A DNA stretch of 64,000 nt, taken from positions 607,394 to 671,393 of the forward strand of contig NZ_FZNT01000001.1 in the NCBI RefSeq assembly GCF_900188235.1. The letters run 5' to 3'. A program made the translations under genes and the position numbers. This document shows, piece by piece, positions 1-9,072 of this stretch; positions within the stretch are counted from its first letter, which is position 1; every line of letters starts with the position of its first letter. The notes under the pieces were generated by a model. It did not search any database, had not been told where the DNA came from, and worked only from the letters and a program-made list of their open reading frames with translations. Source of the stretch: Lutibacter agarilyticus (GTDB lineage: Bacteria > Bacteroidota > Bacteroidia > Flavobacteriales > Flavobacteriaceae).

Positions 1-852
1 GATTTAGATTTATTTCATAAAAAAGTTACTGAATTAAATTACAGAAATAGCATTTTTGTAGACAATACTGCAAGTGCTAAAATATCAGAATTATATGCTG
101 ATTATTTAAAAGAAAGCGTGTCGGTTGTTACGTGTAATAAAATTGCTTGTTCATCTAATTACACCAATTATTTAAACCTAAAACAACTATCTAGAGAATA
201 CAATGCACCTTTCTTATTTGAAACAAATGTTGGTGCTGGTTTACCTATAATAGATACACTTAAAAACTTAATTGCTTCAGGAGATAAAGTAACTAAAATA
301 CAGGCAGTTCTATCGGGTAGCTTAAACTTTGTATTTAATAATTTTAACATTGAAACTTCTTTTGCAGAGGTAGTAGATCTGGCAGGAATTCAAGGCTATA
401 CGGAGCCAGATCCTCGTATAGATTTAAGTGGTGTTGATGTCATGCGAAAGATTTTAATTTTAGCTCGTGAAAGCGGTAGCAGATTAGAATTAAGTGATAT
501 TGAAAACGATTCGTTTTTACCGCAAGCTTCGTTAGATGCTGATTCAGTTCCTGAGTTTTTAGAAACATTAAAAACCGAGGCTGAACACTTCAATAAAATT
601 TATCAAAATGCCGCTGCTAACAATTGTAGACTAAAATTTGTTGCCGAATATGATAACGGTGCTGCAAATGTTGGATTGAAAGAAATTCCATCAGATCATC
701 CTTTCTATAATTTAGATGGAAGTGACAATATTGTGTTGTTTTTTACAGATAGATATCCAGTTCAACCATTAATTATTAAAGGTGCTGGTGCAGGTGCAGA
801 TGTTACTGCTTCTGGTTTATTTGCAGATATTATTAGAATTGGAAATAACTAA
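1..852 (+). CDS. thrA: Bifunctional aspartokinase/homoserine dehydrogenase, 3' part (homoserine dehydrogenase domain)
   Basis: The reading frame is open from base 1, so the gene begins outside the window; 283 codons are visible, ending in TAA at 850-852. A GTG at 118 is only an internal codon. The visible part carries homoserine dehydrogenase features: SVVTCNKIA, the FETNVGAGLPII stretch, the LSGSLNFVFNNF motif and GYTEPDPRIDLSGVDVMRK, which build the homoserine/NADPH-binding catalytic domain. The C-terminus ends in the usual KGAGAGADVTASGLFADI. The enzyme reduces aspartate semialdehyde to homoserine in the cytoplasm. thrB starts 4 bp downstream, so it is the first visible gene of a thrABC operon. 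That the missing 5' part encodes an aspartokinase is inferred from the usual flavobacterial gene order. Confidence 0.93.
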   Translation, partial: DLDLFHKKVTELNYRNSIFVDNTASAKISELYADYLKESVSVVTCNKIACSSNYTNYLNLKQLSREYNAPFLFETNVGAGLPIIDTLKNLIASGDKVTKIQAVLSGSLNFVFNNFNIETSFAEVVDLAGIQGYTEPDPRIDLSGVDVMRKILILARESGSRLELSDIENDSFLPQASLDADSVPEFLETLKTEAEHFNKIYQNAAANNCRLKFVAEYDNGAANVGLKEIPSDHPFYNLDGSDNIVLFFTDRYPVQPLIIKGAGAGADVTASGLFADIIRIGNN

Positions 853-856
853 ACGT

Positions 857-1780
857 ATGGATCAGCTCAAAATATTTACGCCGGCAACCATTGCAAATGT
901 ATCCTGTGGTTTTGATGTTTTAGGATTAGCATTAGATACTGTTGGTGATGAAATGACAATCAAGAAAGTCGCAAAAAAAGGAGTCACAATTACTAAAATT
1001 ATTGGACAGAATTTACCTTTAGAAACACATAAAAATGTTGCAGGTGTTGCTGCTTTGGCTTTATTGGCTGAAATAGATTGTGAGTTTGGTTTTGAAATTG
1101 AAATAAATAAATGCATTAAACCTGGTAGTGGTATTGGAAGTAGCGCTGCAAGTTCAGCGGGGGCTGTTTGGGCAATGAATGAATTACTAGGAAAACCTTT
1201 TGGTGTTACCGATTTAGTTCGTTTTGCAATGGAAGGTGAACGTTTAGCTACTGGAGTAGCACATGCCGATAATGTTGCTCCTGCCCTTTTTGGTGGTTTT
1301 ACATTAGTTAGAAGTTACGAGCCGTTAGATGTAATTAGCATAAATACGCCTTCTGAATTGTATGCTTCTGTGATTCACCCTCAAATTGAAGTAAAAACTG
1401 CTGATGCTCGTGAAATATTAAAAACGAATGTTTCTTTGAAAGATGCCATTAAGCAATGGGGAAATGTTGGAGGATTGATTAGTGGTTTGTACACGGAAGA
1501 TTACGATTTAATTGGTCGTTCTCTAGAAGATTATATTATTGAACCAATACGATCAATATTAATACCTGCTTTTGATGCAGTGAAACAAAAATCAATTGCA
1601 GCTGGAGCTTTAGGCTGTGGTATTTCAGGATCTGGACCATCCATTTTTGCCTTAAGTAAAGGTGAAGCTACTGCTGTAAAAGTAGCTGAAGCTATGAAAA
1701 AAGTGTATGAAAACGTAGGGATTGATTATGATATCCACGTTTCAAAAGTTAATAATCAAGGAATAAAAATATTAAATTAA
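857..1780 (+). CDS. thrB: Homoserine kinase
   Basis: This 307-aa GHMP-family kinase phosphorylates homoserine to O-phosphohomoserine for threonine synthesis. The start is placed at ATG 857, 4 bp after the thrA stop, because the protein then begins MDQLKIFTPATIANVSCGFD, the usual family N-terminus; an earlier ATG at 782 lies inside thrA in another frame. The ATP-binding glycine/serine motif PGSGIGSSAASS is at residues 89-100 and the C-terminal GHMP motif GALGCGISGSGPS is present. Length is normal for the family (about 300-310 aa). Tight spacing to thrA indicates co-transcription; thrC follows after an 84-bp gap that contains two palindromes. Confidence 0.96.
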   Translation: MDQLKIFTPATIANVSCGFDVLGLALDTVGDEMTIKKVAKKGVTITKIIGQNLPLETHKNVAGVAALALLAEIDCEFGFEIEINKCIKPGSGIGSSAASSAGAVWAMNELLGKPFGVTDLVRFAMEGERLATGVAHADNVAPALFGGFTLVRSYEPLDVISINTPSELYASVIHPQIEVKTADAREILKTNVSLKDAIKQWGNVGGLISGLYTEDYDLIGRSLEDYIIEPIRSILIPAFDAVKQKSIAAGALGCGISGSGPSIFALSKGEATAVKVAEAMKKVYENVGIDYDIHVSKVNNQGIKILN

Positions 1781-1850
1781 TAATGTGGCGATTGAGCGGA
1801 GTCGAAACCACATTAACAATAAAAGGTCATTTTGACTCCGCTCAATGACC
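1781..1850. repeat. Double palindromic unit between thrB and thrC
   Basis: Two hairpins fill the thrB-thrC gap. The first has perfect 8-bp arms TAATGTGG (1781-1788) and CCACATTA (1808-1815) around GATTGAGCGGAGTCGAAA. The second has arms GGTCATT (1825-1831) and AATGACC (1844-1850) around TTGACTCCGCTC. The two cores are inverted copies of each other (GAGCGGAGTC versus GACTCCGCTC). The same core recurs as a hairpin near 36493-36525. It belongs with the GTCAT-footed palindromes found elsewhere in the window. Neither hairpin has a T-tract, so it is not an obvious terminator. Confidence 0.8.
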
Positions 1851-1864
1851 AAAATTTATCAAAA

Positions 1865-3160
1865 ATGAACTACTATAGTTTAAATAAAAATGCTCCAAAT
1901 GTATCTTTTAAAGATGCCGTTGTAAAAGGTTTAGCACCTGATAAAGGATTGTATTTCCCAGAAAGCATTACGCCTTTGGCCGAAGATTTTTTTAATCACA
2001 TAGAATATTTTTCAAACAATGAAATTGCTTATGAAGTTATTAAGCAATTTGTTGGTGATGAAATTTCAGAAAAGGAGTTAAAACAAATAATAGAGGAAAC
2101 CTTAAGTTTTGATTTCCCTTTAGTTAAAATTGAAAAAGATATTTATTCTTTAGAATTGTTTCACGGACCAACAATGGCTTTTAAAGATGTTGGTGCTCGC
2201 TTTATGGCGCGTTGTTTTAGAGCTTTTAATAAACAAAAAAACGCTGAAAAAGTCACTGTTTTAGTAGCTACTTCAGGTGATACTGGCGGCGCTGTTGCAA
2301 GTGGTTTTTTAGGTGTTGACGGAGTTGACGTTGTTATTTTATATCCTAGCGGAAAAGTTAGTGATGTACAAGAAAAACAATTAACTGCATTGGGTCAAAA
2401 CATTAGTGCGCTAGAGGTTAACGGTACTTTTGATGATTGCCAAGCAATGGTGAAAACAGCTTTTTTAGATACTGAATTGACTTCAAAAATGAATTTAACT
2501 TCAGCAAACTCTATTAATGTTGCACGTTGGTTACCTCAAATGTTTTATTTCTTTTTTGCTTACAAACAATTAAAAGACAAAAAGAAGGACTTAGTTTTTT
2601 CAGTACCTAGTGGTAACTTCGGAAATATTTGTGCCGGTATTATGGCACAACAATTAGGATTGCCAATTAAGCAATTTATTGCTTCAACAAACATAAATGA
2701 TATAGTTCCAAATTATATGGAAACAGGTGTTTACACGCCTAAACCATCAAAACAAACAATTTCAAACGCTATGGATGTTGGTGATCCAAGTAACTTTATT
2801 CGTATTCAAGAAATTTACAAGAACAACGATACTTTATTAAAAAAGAATCTAACTTCTTATTCCTTTACTGACGACGAAACCCGCAAGGCTATGCAAACAA
2901 TAAAGGCTACTTCAGGTTATATTGCAGACCCTCATGGAGCTGTAGGTTATTTAGGGTTGAAAAAATATTTTAAAAACAACAAAGCTCTTGGTGTATTTTT
3001 AGAAACTGCACACCCCGTAAAGTTTTTAGATGTTGTAGAGCCTGTTTTAAATGAAACTATAGCATTTCCTCCACAAATTTTAGAAGTAATTAATAAAGAA
3101 AAAATTTCCAAAGAAATTTCAACTTATAACGAGTTAAAGGATTATTTACTAGCTAATTAA
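1865..3160 (+). CDS. thrC: Threonine synthase
   Basis: This 431-aa PLP enzyme converts O-phosphohomoserine to threonine, completing the thrABC pathway. The start at ATG 1865 gives MNYYSLNKNAPNVSFKDAV, the typical N-terminus; a longer frame from 1832 would run through the palindromic repeat and is rejected. The PLP lysine is K107 in GPTMAFKDVGARF, and the phosphate-binding loop ATSGDTGGAVASGF follows. SVPSGNFGNICAG and the C-terminal DPHGAVGYLG and ETAHPVKF blocks are family hallmarks. The stop is followed by a non-coding gap of about 80 bp facing the convergent sensor kinase gene. Confidence 0.96.
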   Translation: MNYYSLNKNAPNVSFKDAVVKGLAPDKGLYFPESITPLAEDFFNHIEYFSNNEIAYEVIKQFVGDEISEKELKQIIEETLSFDFPLVKIEKDIYSLELFHGPTMAFKDVGARFMARCFRAFNKQKNAEKVTVLVATSGDTGGAVASGFLGVDGVDVVILYPSGKVSDVQEKQLTALGQNISALEVNGTFDDCQAMVKTAFLDTELTSKMNLTSANSINVARWLPQMFYFFFAYKQLKDKKKDLVFSVPSGNFGNICAGIMAQQLGLPIKQFIASTNINDIVPNYMETGVYTPKPSKQTISNAMDVGDPSNFIRIQEIYKNNDTLLKKNLTSYSFTDDETRKAMQTIKATSGYIADPHGAVGYLGLKKYFKNNKALGVFLETAHPVKFLDVVEPVLNETIAFPPQILEVINKEKISKEISTYNELKDYLLAN

Positions 3161-3243
3161 GCTATCTAGTTATTATACTTAAAAATAGGTAGTTCATTTT
3201 TTAAATTTGAATTACCTATTTTTACTATAGTAAAGGTCTATAT

Positions 3244-4368
3244 TTATTGATTTATTGATGAAGATTCAAGATAAAAATTTTTATCGTTCTCTTTATAAAT
3301 AGGTAGTGTAAATTTAAAACAAGAACCTTTGTTATCTGTATCTTCAATCCAAATGTTTTCACCGTGCTTGTCAATAAACTTTTTACACATAACAAGACCA
3401 AAACCTGTTCCTTTCTCGTTTTCAGTTCCTAACCTTGTTTTATTAAAATCAATATGAAATAAGTTATTCTTATCGTTTTCATTTAAACCAATCCCATTAT
3501 CTAAAACTGTTATTTCTAGTTTGTCATTTTTAAATACTGAAAACACCTCAATTTTACCACCAATTTTAGTAAATTTTATTGCATTAGAAATGAGATTTCT
3601 TAAAATAGCTGCGACCATATTTTTATCAGCATAAATAATTGCATTCGCAGGATGAAATGTTTTTATAACAATTTTTTTCGTTTCAAAGAGATCTTTCATT
3701 TGTGCAATTACATCTTCACAAATAGTTGAAATATCACAAATTATTGGATTATAACCTATTTGCCCCATTTCATTTCTTGCCCAATTCAAAAGGTCTTCAA
3801 GCAAGTTAAAGGTGTTTTTTGCTTGTGCGTTCATACCAAGAATTAGTTCTTCTGACTTTTCAAGGTCAAAGGATCTCATTTTAGTTATTAATAAATTGGT
3901 AAAACCTAAAATAGCATTAAATGGAGCTTTTAAATCATGTGCAATTATTGAAAGTATTAAATCCTTTGAAGCGATTTCTTTTTCAAGTTCTTTAGTTTTT
4001 ATTTTAAGGCTATTTTCTAATTCATGATTATATTCAGAAATGTATTTATAGAGTTCATCTTTAAATATTAAGCCTTTAAATACACCTTTTTCACTTACAG
4101 GAAGTACATTTTTGTTGGTAGCTTCCATCTTTAATAGTGCTTGTTTAATGCATTCTTCAGAATCAATTAATTCAGTTTTTTTTAAGCAATCTATTACTAA
4201 GGTCTTTTGATTAAAAATGATATCTTCTGTTGAAATCACTCCTAAAAACTCATTACATTCCTCAACAACAATAGCTTTATTTTTAAGTAAATCTCCCTTA
4301 ATAGCATTCACACCGGAGTAAGGATTCACCGTAGAGAAATTTTTTCTTATGAAATGCTTTATTTTCAT
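3244..4368 (-). CDS. Soluble sensor histidine kinase with N-terminal CBS domain pair
   Basis: The 374-aa protein has no signal peptide or membrane helix. Residues 1-115 resemble a CBS pair (AIVVEECNEFLGVISTEDI and NVLPVSEKGVFKGLIFKDEL), which usually binds adenine nucleotides. A short coiled linker (115-135) leads to the HisKA dimerisation helix with phospho-acceptor H144 in IIAHDLKAPFNAILGF. The ATPase domain shows N-box R257-N258..N262, G1 box D290NGIG294 and G2 box G320TGFG324. It is probably a cytoplasmic sensor of energy state. It lies 2 bp downstream of a small conserved-looking gene (4371-4709) and is co-transcribed with it. No response regulator is adjacent, so its partner is unknown. 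Confidence 0.88.
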   Translation of the reverse strand: MKIKHFIRKNFSTVNPYSGVNAIKGDLLKNKAIVVEECNEFLGVISTEDIIFNQKTLVIDCLKKTELIDSEECIKQALLKMEATNKNVLPVSEKGVFKGLIFKDELYKYISEYNHELENSLKIKTKELEKEIASKDLILSIIAHDLKAPFNAILGFTNLLITKMRSFDLEKSEELILGMNAQAKNTFNLLEDLLNWARNEMGQIGYNPIICDISTICEDVIAQMKDLFETKKIVIKTFHPANAIIYADKNMVAAILRNLISNAIKFTKIGGKIEVFSVFKNDKLEITVLDNGIGLNENDKNNLFHIDFNKTRLGTENEKGTGFGLVMCKKFIDKHGENIWIEDTDNKGSCFKFTLPIYKENDKNFYLESSSINQ

Positions 4369-4370
4369 AT

Positions 4371-4709
4371 CTACTCTTCTTCAATTACATCATATGAAAT
4401 TTTAACCTTGAAATCAACTTTTACAATCTCCTGTTCTGACACGTAGGGAAATACGTTTGAAGCAAGTATTTTTAATATTTTCTCTTTTGGCATTTTAACT
4501 AATATTCGTTTATTAACAAATACACAACTAACATTTTCATGGTCAGTATCTATAACTTCAAAACCATTTGGAATTAATAGGTTAAAGGATTTTGAAATAC
4601 CTTGTTTACCATGAGGAGAGTGTTTTCCTAAAACTAAAATATCTTCAAAAGGCGGTAATTTTATCTCTTCAAATTTAAGGCTTACAGAATACTTTATGCT
4701 ATTTTTCAT
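4371..4709 (-). CDS. Small conserved-looking protein upstream of CBS histidine kinase
   Basis: I do not recognise a named family in this 112-aa protein. It has no signal peptide or membrane helix. It contains the stretch LPPFEDILVLGKHSPHGKQG, a central hydrophobic block and a C-terminal strand-rich tail (VKVDFKVKISYDVIEEE). The order of predicted strands and the length suggest a small alpha/beta domain. It is the first gene of a two-gene operon; the histidine kinase ATG is 2 bp after its TAG stop, so a shared signalling role is likely but unproven. The start at ATG 4707-4709 is preceded by an A/T-rich leader. Confidence 0.7.
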   Translation of the reverse strand: MKNSIKYSVSLKFEEIKLPPFEDILVLGKHSPHGKQGISKSFNLLIPNGFEVIDTDHENVSCVFVNKRILVKMPKEKILKILASNVFPYVSEQEIVKVDFKVKISYDVIEEE

Positions 4710-5062
4710 ATCTTGGGTTGATTAATTTTTTAAAAATAATCAAACTAATTAATTTTACAAAAAATACTTGGTTTAGAATGATTATAAATTAAATGTTTCA
4801 TTGTTTTTGTGAAGAGCTAAGCATATTATATTCAGAATAATAAGTGGTACATTATAGTCTTTAATATTCCAAAGTAGTGTGTTAATTATTTTTTTACTGA
4901 TGACTGTAATATTAGATTATGCATTATATGTTTAAACAGGTTAAGAATAAGTTCAAAGAAAAGGTAAAGAAACACTTCAGCTACCTTAAAAAAAAATAGT
5001 AGATGAGCTATATAAATTAAAAGATATAGTGTGTATATTTACTAATCATAAATAATATTTAA
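4710..5062. other. 353-bp intergenic gap
   Basis: A divergent intergenic region between the 112-aa gene (minus) and the mini-MscS gene (plus), so it should hold promoters for both. No clear TAnnTTTG box was found. The only coding candidate is a 23-codon lysine-rich ORF at 4928-4999. The rest is A/T-rich with no strong palindrome seen. Confidence 0.6.
4928..4999 (+). CDS. Possible 23-aa lysine-rich micropeptide
   Basis: ATG 4928 to TAG 4997-4999 encodes a 23-residue peptide with 10 lysines and aromatic residues spaced as in an amphipathic helix (begins MFKQVKNKFKEKVKKHF). It sits about 60 bp upstream of the channel gene at 5063. In A/T-rich DNA such ORFs arise by chance, so the call rests only on its unusual composition and position. 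Confidence 0.2.
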   Translation: MFKQVKNKFKEKVKKHFSYLKKK

Positions 5063-5560
5063 ATGGAAATATACGAAATTCAAATCATTGAAACGATTAT
5101 TGTTATTGTTGTCTTTTTAATTTTAAAATTGATAGCTAAACGTATCATTGGTAAAGTTGGGGCTCGATTTAAATATCAATCAGGACGCATAAAAATCACA
5201 AATAAGATTGTGGTTGTTTTGTTGGTAATGCTACTCACCACTATTTTAATGCTTATTTGGGGTGTTAATCAGTCTGAGTTGTTTATGTTTCTTTCATCGG
5301 TATTAACAATTTTGGGAGTTGCATTTTTTGCACAATGGTCTATTATTTCAAATATTACTTCAACATTAATTATTTTTTTTAATCACCCTATTAAAATAGG
5401 AGATTCATTAACAATAATGGATAAAGAGTATCCTATTGAAGGAAGGTTAAGTGATATTGGTATTTTCTTTATTATCATAAAAACAAAAGACAACAAAAAA
5501 ATAACCATTCCAAGCAATGTTTTTATGCAGAAAATGGTTAAAAAAGAAGATGTAGATTAA
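5063..5560 (+). CDS. Minimal MscS-family mechanosensitive ion channel
   Basis: The 165-aa protein has three hydrophobic helices at about residues 7-27, 48-68 and 75-105, followed by a short beta-rich domain. The stretch FFAQWSIISNITSTLIIFF matches the pore-lining TM3 region of MscS channels, and HPIKIGDSLTI starts the beta domain. The large cytoplasmic alpha/beta cage of E. coli MscS (286 aa) is absent, and the protein ends soon after the IPSNVFMQK strand motif. Such short MscS homologues are known in Bacteroidota. It likely acts as a small-solute release valve in the inner membrane. The gene stands alone, between the kinase pair and an aminopeptidase in convergent orientation. Confidence 0.8.
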   Translation: MEIYEIQIIETIIVIVVFLILKLIAKRIIGKVGARFKYQSGRIKITNKIVVVLLVMLLTTILMLIWGVNQSELFMFLSSVLTILGVAFFAQWSIISNITSTLIIFFNHPIKIGDSLTIMDKEYPIEGRLSDIGIFFIIIKTKDNKKITIPSNVFMQKMVKKEDVD

Positions 5561-5592
5561 ACTAACTTTCTTTTTGTATTAATAACTTTAAC

Positions 5593-7059
5593 TTAATCTA
5601 AATTAGGAAGGTTAAAATTAGTTAAAACACTTGGTAATTTCATAACTGCTTCAATAGCTTCAGAAGTTCTTGGAGCCATTTCTGATAAATTTACAGGACC
5701 ATTTTTTGTGACTAAAATATCATCTTCAATTCTAACAGCTATTCCCCACCATTTTTCATCACAATCACTTCCTTTTGGTATATATATTCCTGGTTCCATA
5801 GTAACAACCATATTTTCCTCGAATTTTTGATAATTCCCAGGATCGTGAACATCTAAACCAATATGGTGAGAAGTTCCGTGCGGAAAATACGTATGTGTTG
5901 CTTTGGCACTTTTAATAATTCCTAATTTATACAAGCCTTCATTAATAATTTTAATAGCAACTTTATTTGGCTCTCGCATTGAGGTTCCAATGGTGTATTT
6001 TTGAATACCTGCTTCTTGTGCTTTGTATACCAAATCGTAAATTAATTTTTGTTCAGTTGTGAACTTACCATTTGCAGGAATTGTTCTGGTAACATCAGCT
6101 GTATAACCTCTATATTCAGCCCCTAAATCCATCAATACCAATTCACCATTTCCAACTACTGTTTTATTATTTTCAATATAATGCAAAATACAGCCATTCC
6201 CTCCTGCTCCAACTATTGAAGGATACCCTTCATATTCAGCACCATATTTTTTATATACAAATTCGTGCACACCTTGCACTTCGGCTTCAGACATTTCAGA
6301 GTGCATTGCTTTCATAATTTCTAACTGTCCAACGGCTGAAATTTCTACAGCCTTTTTTATTAACACCAGTTCATCCTTTGTTTTAACTTCGCGCAGCGTA
6401 GCCATTATAGTACGAAGTTTTTTAGTGTCAATTCGCTTTGTTTTTTCTTCCTGAATTTTATCAGTAGTTGGTGAACTTAAAGAATTTAAATCGTATGATA
6501 TTTTTTCTTTGAACGTTTTAATAAGATCAAATAAATCGGCTTTATCACGTGGATTGTCACGAACATCATTATGAAATTCTTCAAACAAAATTTTATCAAA
6601 CTTAGAAAAATCAATATCAAAACTACTAAATTCACTTCCGTTATAAGCAAGTCTAAACCCTAATTCATCTTGAGCACCTAAAGTTCCCATTCGCTTGCCA
6701 TTCCACATTTCAGCAAATTCATTACGTTCTTGTACAAAAATCAATTCATTGTATGTTGTATTTCCGCTAGTTTGTTCTTCTTTAAAAATTAATACCAACG
6801 CATTTGGCTCTCTATACCCAGTTAAATAATAAAAATTAGGATCTTGATGGTACACATAATCTACATCATTTGCTCTATTTCTAACAGGATTTGCAAAATA
6901 TACAGCGACACTATTTTCTGGTAAAAGCTCCCGAAGCGCTTCCCTTCTATTTTCATGAAATTCTCTAGATAAAAAATCTTGTGGTATTTCATGATTTTGA
7001 GAATAACTAGTTGTGATGCTAAGAAATAAGATTAAGAAGAAATAAAAATAAGATTTCAT
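5593..7059 (-). CDS. Secreted Xaa-Pro aminopeptidase (aminopeptidase P, M24B)
   Basis: This 488-aa metallopeptidase removes an N-terminal residue that precedes proline. Residues 1-20 form a Sec signal peptide ending SYSQ, so it is exported. The N-terminal creatinase-like domain spans about 25-200, and the pita-bread catalytic domain 215-470. The five metal ligands of the family can be placed: D311 (LMDLGAEY), D322 (TADVTRT, 11 residues later as in E. coli PepP), H398 (HGTSHHIGLDVHD), E422 (TMEPGIYI) and E445 (VRIEDDILV). The ATG at 7057-7059 is followed upstream by a minus-strand TATATTTG box at 7089-7096. Monocistronic. Confidence 0.93.
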   Translation of the reverse strand: MKSYFYFFLILFLSITTSYSQNHEIPQDFLSREFHENRREALRELLPENSVAVYFANPVRNRANDVDYVYHQDPNFYYLTGYREPNALVLIFKEEQTSGNTTYNELIFVQERNEFAEMWNGKRMGTLGAQDELGFRLAYNGSEFSSFDIDFSKFDKILFEEFHNDVRDNPRDKADLFDLIKTFKEKISYDLNSLSSPTTDKIQEEKTKRIDTKKLRTIMATLREVKTKDELVLIKKAVEISAVGQLEIMKAMHSEMSEAEVQGVHEFVYKKYGAEYEGYPSIVGAGGNGCILHYIENNKTVVGNGELVLMDLGAEYRGYTADVTRTIPANGKFTTEQKLIYDLVYKAQEAGIQKYTIGTSMREPNKVAIKIINEGLYKLGIIKSAKATHTYFPHGTSHHIGLDVHDPGNYQKFEENMVVTMEPGIYIPKGSDCDEKWWGIAVRIEDDILVTKNGPVNLSEMAPRTSEAIEAVMKLPSVLTNFNLPNLD

Positions 7060-7240
7060 ATTTTTAAGAAAAAAGCGTTAAATTTTGTCAAATATAAGCA
7101 AAAGATAGTTTTTGCTTAATAAGCATTAAAATATTTACAATAATAGATCACCAATGCTGTAAATATGATGTTTTTATGATAAATTAATATCACAGCTATT
7201 CTGTATAATTTGTTAATTTAGCGCAACAAAATAACTATTA

Positions 7241-8323
7241 ATGAAGAATACAGCTTTAACTCACATTCACGAACAATTAGGAGCAAAAATGGTTCCATTT
7301 GCAGGTTACAATATGCCTGTACAATATGAAGGTATTAATATTGAACACGAAACTGTTAGAAACGGTGTTGGTGTTTTTGATGTTTCTCATATGGGAGAGT
7401 TTTTAATTGAGGGTGAAAAAGCCTTAGAATTGATACAAAAAGTAACTTCTAACGACGCTAGTAAATTAGCAATTGGCGATGCGCAATACAGTTGCTTACC
7501 TAATAAAACTGGCGGAATTGTAGATGATTTAATTGTATATAGAGTTAAAGAATTTACCTATTTATTAGTAGTAAATGCTTCTAATATTGAAAAAGATTGG
7601 AGTTGGATTGCTGAAAATAATACGATGAATGCTGAAATGAAAAATATTTCAGAAGGCTATTCATTATTGGCTATTCAAGGACCTAAAGCGGTTGAAGCCA
7701 TGCAAACTTTAACTTCGGAAGATTTATCGGCTATAAAATTTTATACATTTAAAGTAGGTGATTTTGCAGGTATTGAAAATGTAATAATTTCAGCAACAGG
7801 TTATACAGGCTCTGGCGGATTTGAAATTTATTGTAAAAATAGTGAAGTTGAGCAAGTTTGGAATAAGGTTTTTGAAGCTGGAAAATCGTTCGGAATTAAA
7901 CCTATTGGATTGGCTGCACGTGATACCTTACGTTTAGAAATGGGTTATTGTTTATACGGAAATGATATTAATGACACTACTTCTCCTTTGGAAGCTGGTT
8001 TAGGTTGGATTACAAAATTCACAAAAGATTTTACCAATTCAGAAGCGTTAAAGCAACAAAAAGAAACAGGTGTAACAAAAAAACTTGTAGCTTTTGAATT
8101 AACTGAAAAAGGAATTCCTCGTCAGCATTATACAATTGTTGACGCTGAAGGTGCTACTATTGGTGAAGTTACATCAGGAACTATGAGTCCTTCATTAAAA
8201 AAAGGGATTGGTTTAGGATATGTTAAAACAGCTTTTTCGAAACGCGATACCGAAATTTTTATACAAGTTCGTAAAAAAGCAATTCCAGCAAAAATAGTTA
8301 GATTGCCTTTTTACAAAGGGTAA
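7241..8323 (+). CDS. gcvT: Aminomethyltransferase, glycine cleavage system T protein
   Basis: The 360-aa protein transfers the aminomethyl carbon from lipoylated H protein to tetrahydrofolate, releasing ammonia. Family signatures include [15 protein letters not shown] near the N-terminus, [10 protein letters not shown], the folate-site region [19 protein letters not shown] and [20 protein letters not shown]. Length equals that of typical GcvT. Its partners gcvH and gcvP are not in the window, which is usual for Bacteroidota where the gcv genes are scattered. It faces the acyltransferase gene, with a long palindromic element between them that can terminate both. Confidence 0.96.
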   Translation: MKNTALTHIHEQLGAKMVPFAGYNMPVQYEGINIEHETVRNGVGVFDVSHMGEFLIEGEKALELIQKVTSNDASKLAIGDAQYSCLPNKTGGIVDDLIVYRVKEFTYLLVVNASNIEKDWSWIAENNTMNAEMKNISEGYSLLAIQGPKAVEAMQTLTSEDLSAIKFYTFKVGDFAGIENVIISATGYTGSGGFEIYCKNSEVEQVWNKVFEAGKSFGIKPIGLAARDTLRLEMGYCLYGNDINDTTSPLEAGLGWITKFTKDFTNSEALKQQKETGVTKKLVAFELTEKGIPRQHYTIVDAEGATIGEVTSGTMSPSLKKGIGLGYVKTAFSKRDTEIFIQVRKKAIPAKIVRLPFYKG

Positions 8324-8339
8324 ATAAAAATAGACAATA

Positions 8340-8450
8340 AAAAGGCTTTCTAGAGAGAATTGAAATCGTCACTGTGAACTCATTCGAAGAATTCATTGAG
8401 AATCTTAAAATCATAGATTAATGAACATTCAACTTTTCAGAAAGCCTTTT
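8340..8450. repeat. Terminator-armed palindromic element (copy A)
   Basis: Perfect 12-bp arms AAAAGGCTTTCT (8340-8351) and AGAAAGCCTTTT (8439-8450) enclose a core running from CGTCACTGTGAA (8367) to AATCTT (8406), with inner self-complementary pieces CTCA...TGAG and ATTCGAAGAAT. The feet GTCA...ATCTT match the palindromes at 27608, 36399 and 61555. It lies between the convergent gcvT and acyltransferase genes and the T-rich arms would serve as a two-way terminator. The core is degenerate compared with the other copies. Confidence 0.7.
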
Positions 8451-8996
8451 CTATAAATTAAAACCCTCAGGAATTTTACCTTTCACACCACGATAAAAAT
8501 TATAAATAAAATTCATGTCTTTTTCCATATCATTTGTTAAATAATAAGGTTCAGAAATTTCAACTTGTTTCTTGCCAAAATCAAATGTCATCATTACAAT
8601 TGGCACATTTGCTCCTTTTGCAATATGATAAAATCCTGTTTTCCATACATCTACCCTTTTTCTTGTTCCTTCAGGTGACAATGCTAAAATAAATTGCTCT
8701 CGACTGTTAAAAAGTTCTACAATAGCATCTACTCTATTGGCACTTTTACTTCTGTCAACAGGAGTTCCGCCTAAAGCTCTAAATATAAAACCAAACGGGG
8801 GGGTAAATAAAGAAGCTTTTCCTATAAAATTAGCAGGAACTTTTTGCGTTAGCTTTATTGCTAATCCTAAAAAAAAATCTTGCCAATGCGTATGTGGCGC
8901 ACCAATTATAATGTACTTTTTAATAGTTGTTGGGCATAAACCAATGGTTTTCCAACCAAATAACTTATGAAAAATAAAACTTGTAATTGATTTCAT
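8451..8996 (-). CDS. 1-acyl-sn-glycerol-3-phosphate acyltransferase-like protein (PlsC family)
   Basis: The 181-aa protein has both acyltransferase signatures: the catalytic HX4D motif H35THWQD40 and the glycerophosphate-binding E109GTR112 motif, with GGTPVDRS between them. This is the PlsC fold that acylates lysophosphatidic acid or related acceptors at the inner membrane. It is short compared with standard PlsC (about 240 aa) and lacks an N-terminal membrane anchor, as in a known subgroup of small Bacteroidota homologues. Substrate is therefore uncertain. A minus-strand TATCTTTG box lies at 9046-9053 upstream of the start. Confidence 0.85.
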   Translation of the reverse strand: MKSITSFIFHKLFGWKTIGLCPTTIKKYIIIGAPHTHWQDFFLGLAIKLTQKVPANFIGKASLFTPPFGFIFRALGGTPVDRSKSANRVDAIVELFNSREQFILALSPEGTRKRVDVWKTGFYHIAKGANVPIVMMTFDFGKKQVEISEPYYLTNDMEKDMNFIYNFYRGVKGKIPEGFNL

Positions 8997-9072
8997 ATAA
9001 GTGTTAATAACTCAACTTTTAAAGTTTATTAGTTGGTTATGGAAGCAAAGATAAAAACAATAAATAATAAAC

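Noticed and set aside
118..852. Separate 244-aa gene starting at GTG 118
   Set aside because: The same frame is open from base 1 and the residues before GTG 118 continue the homoserine dehydrogenase sequence; it is the 3' part of thrA.
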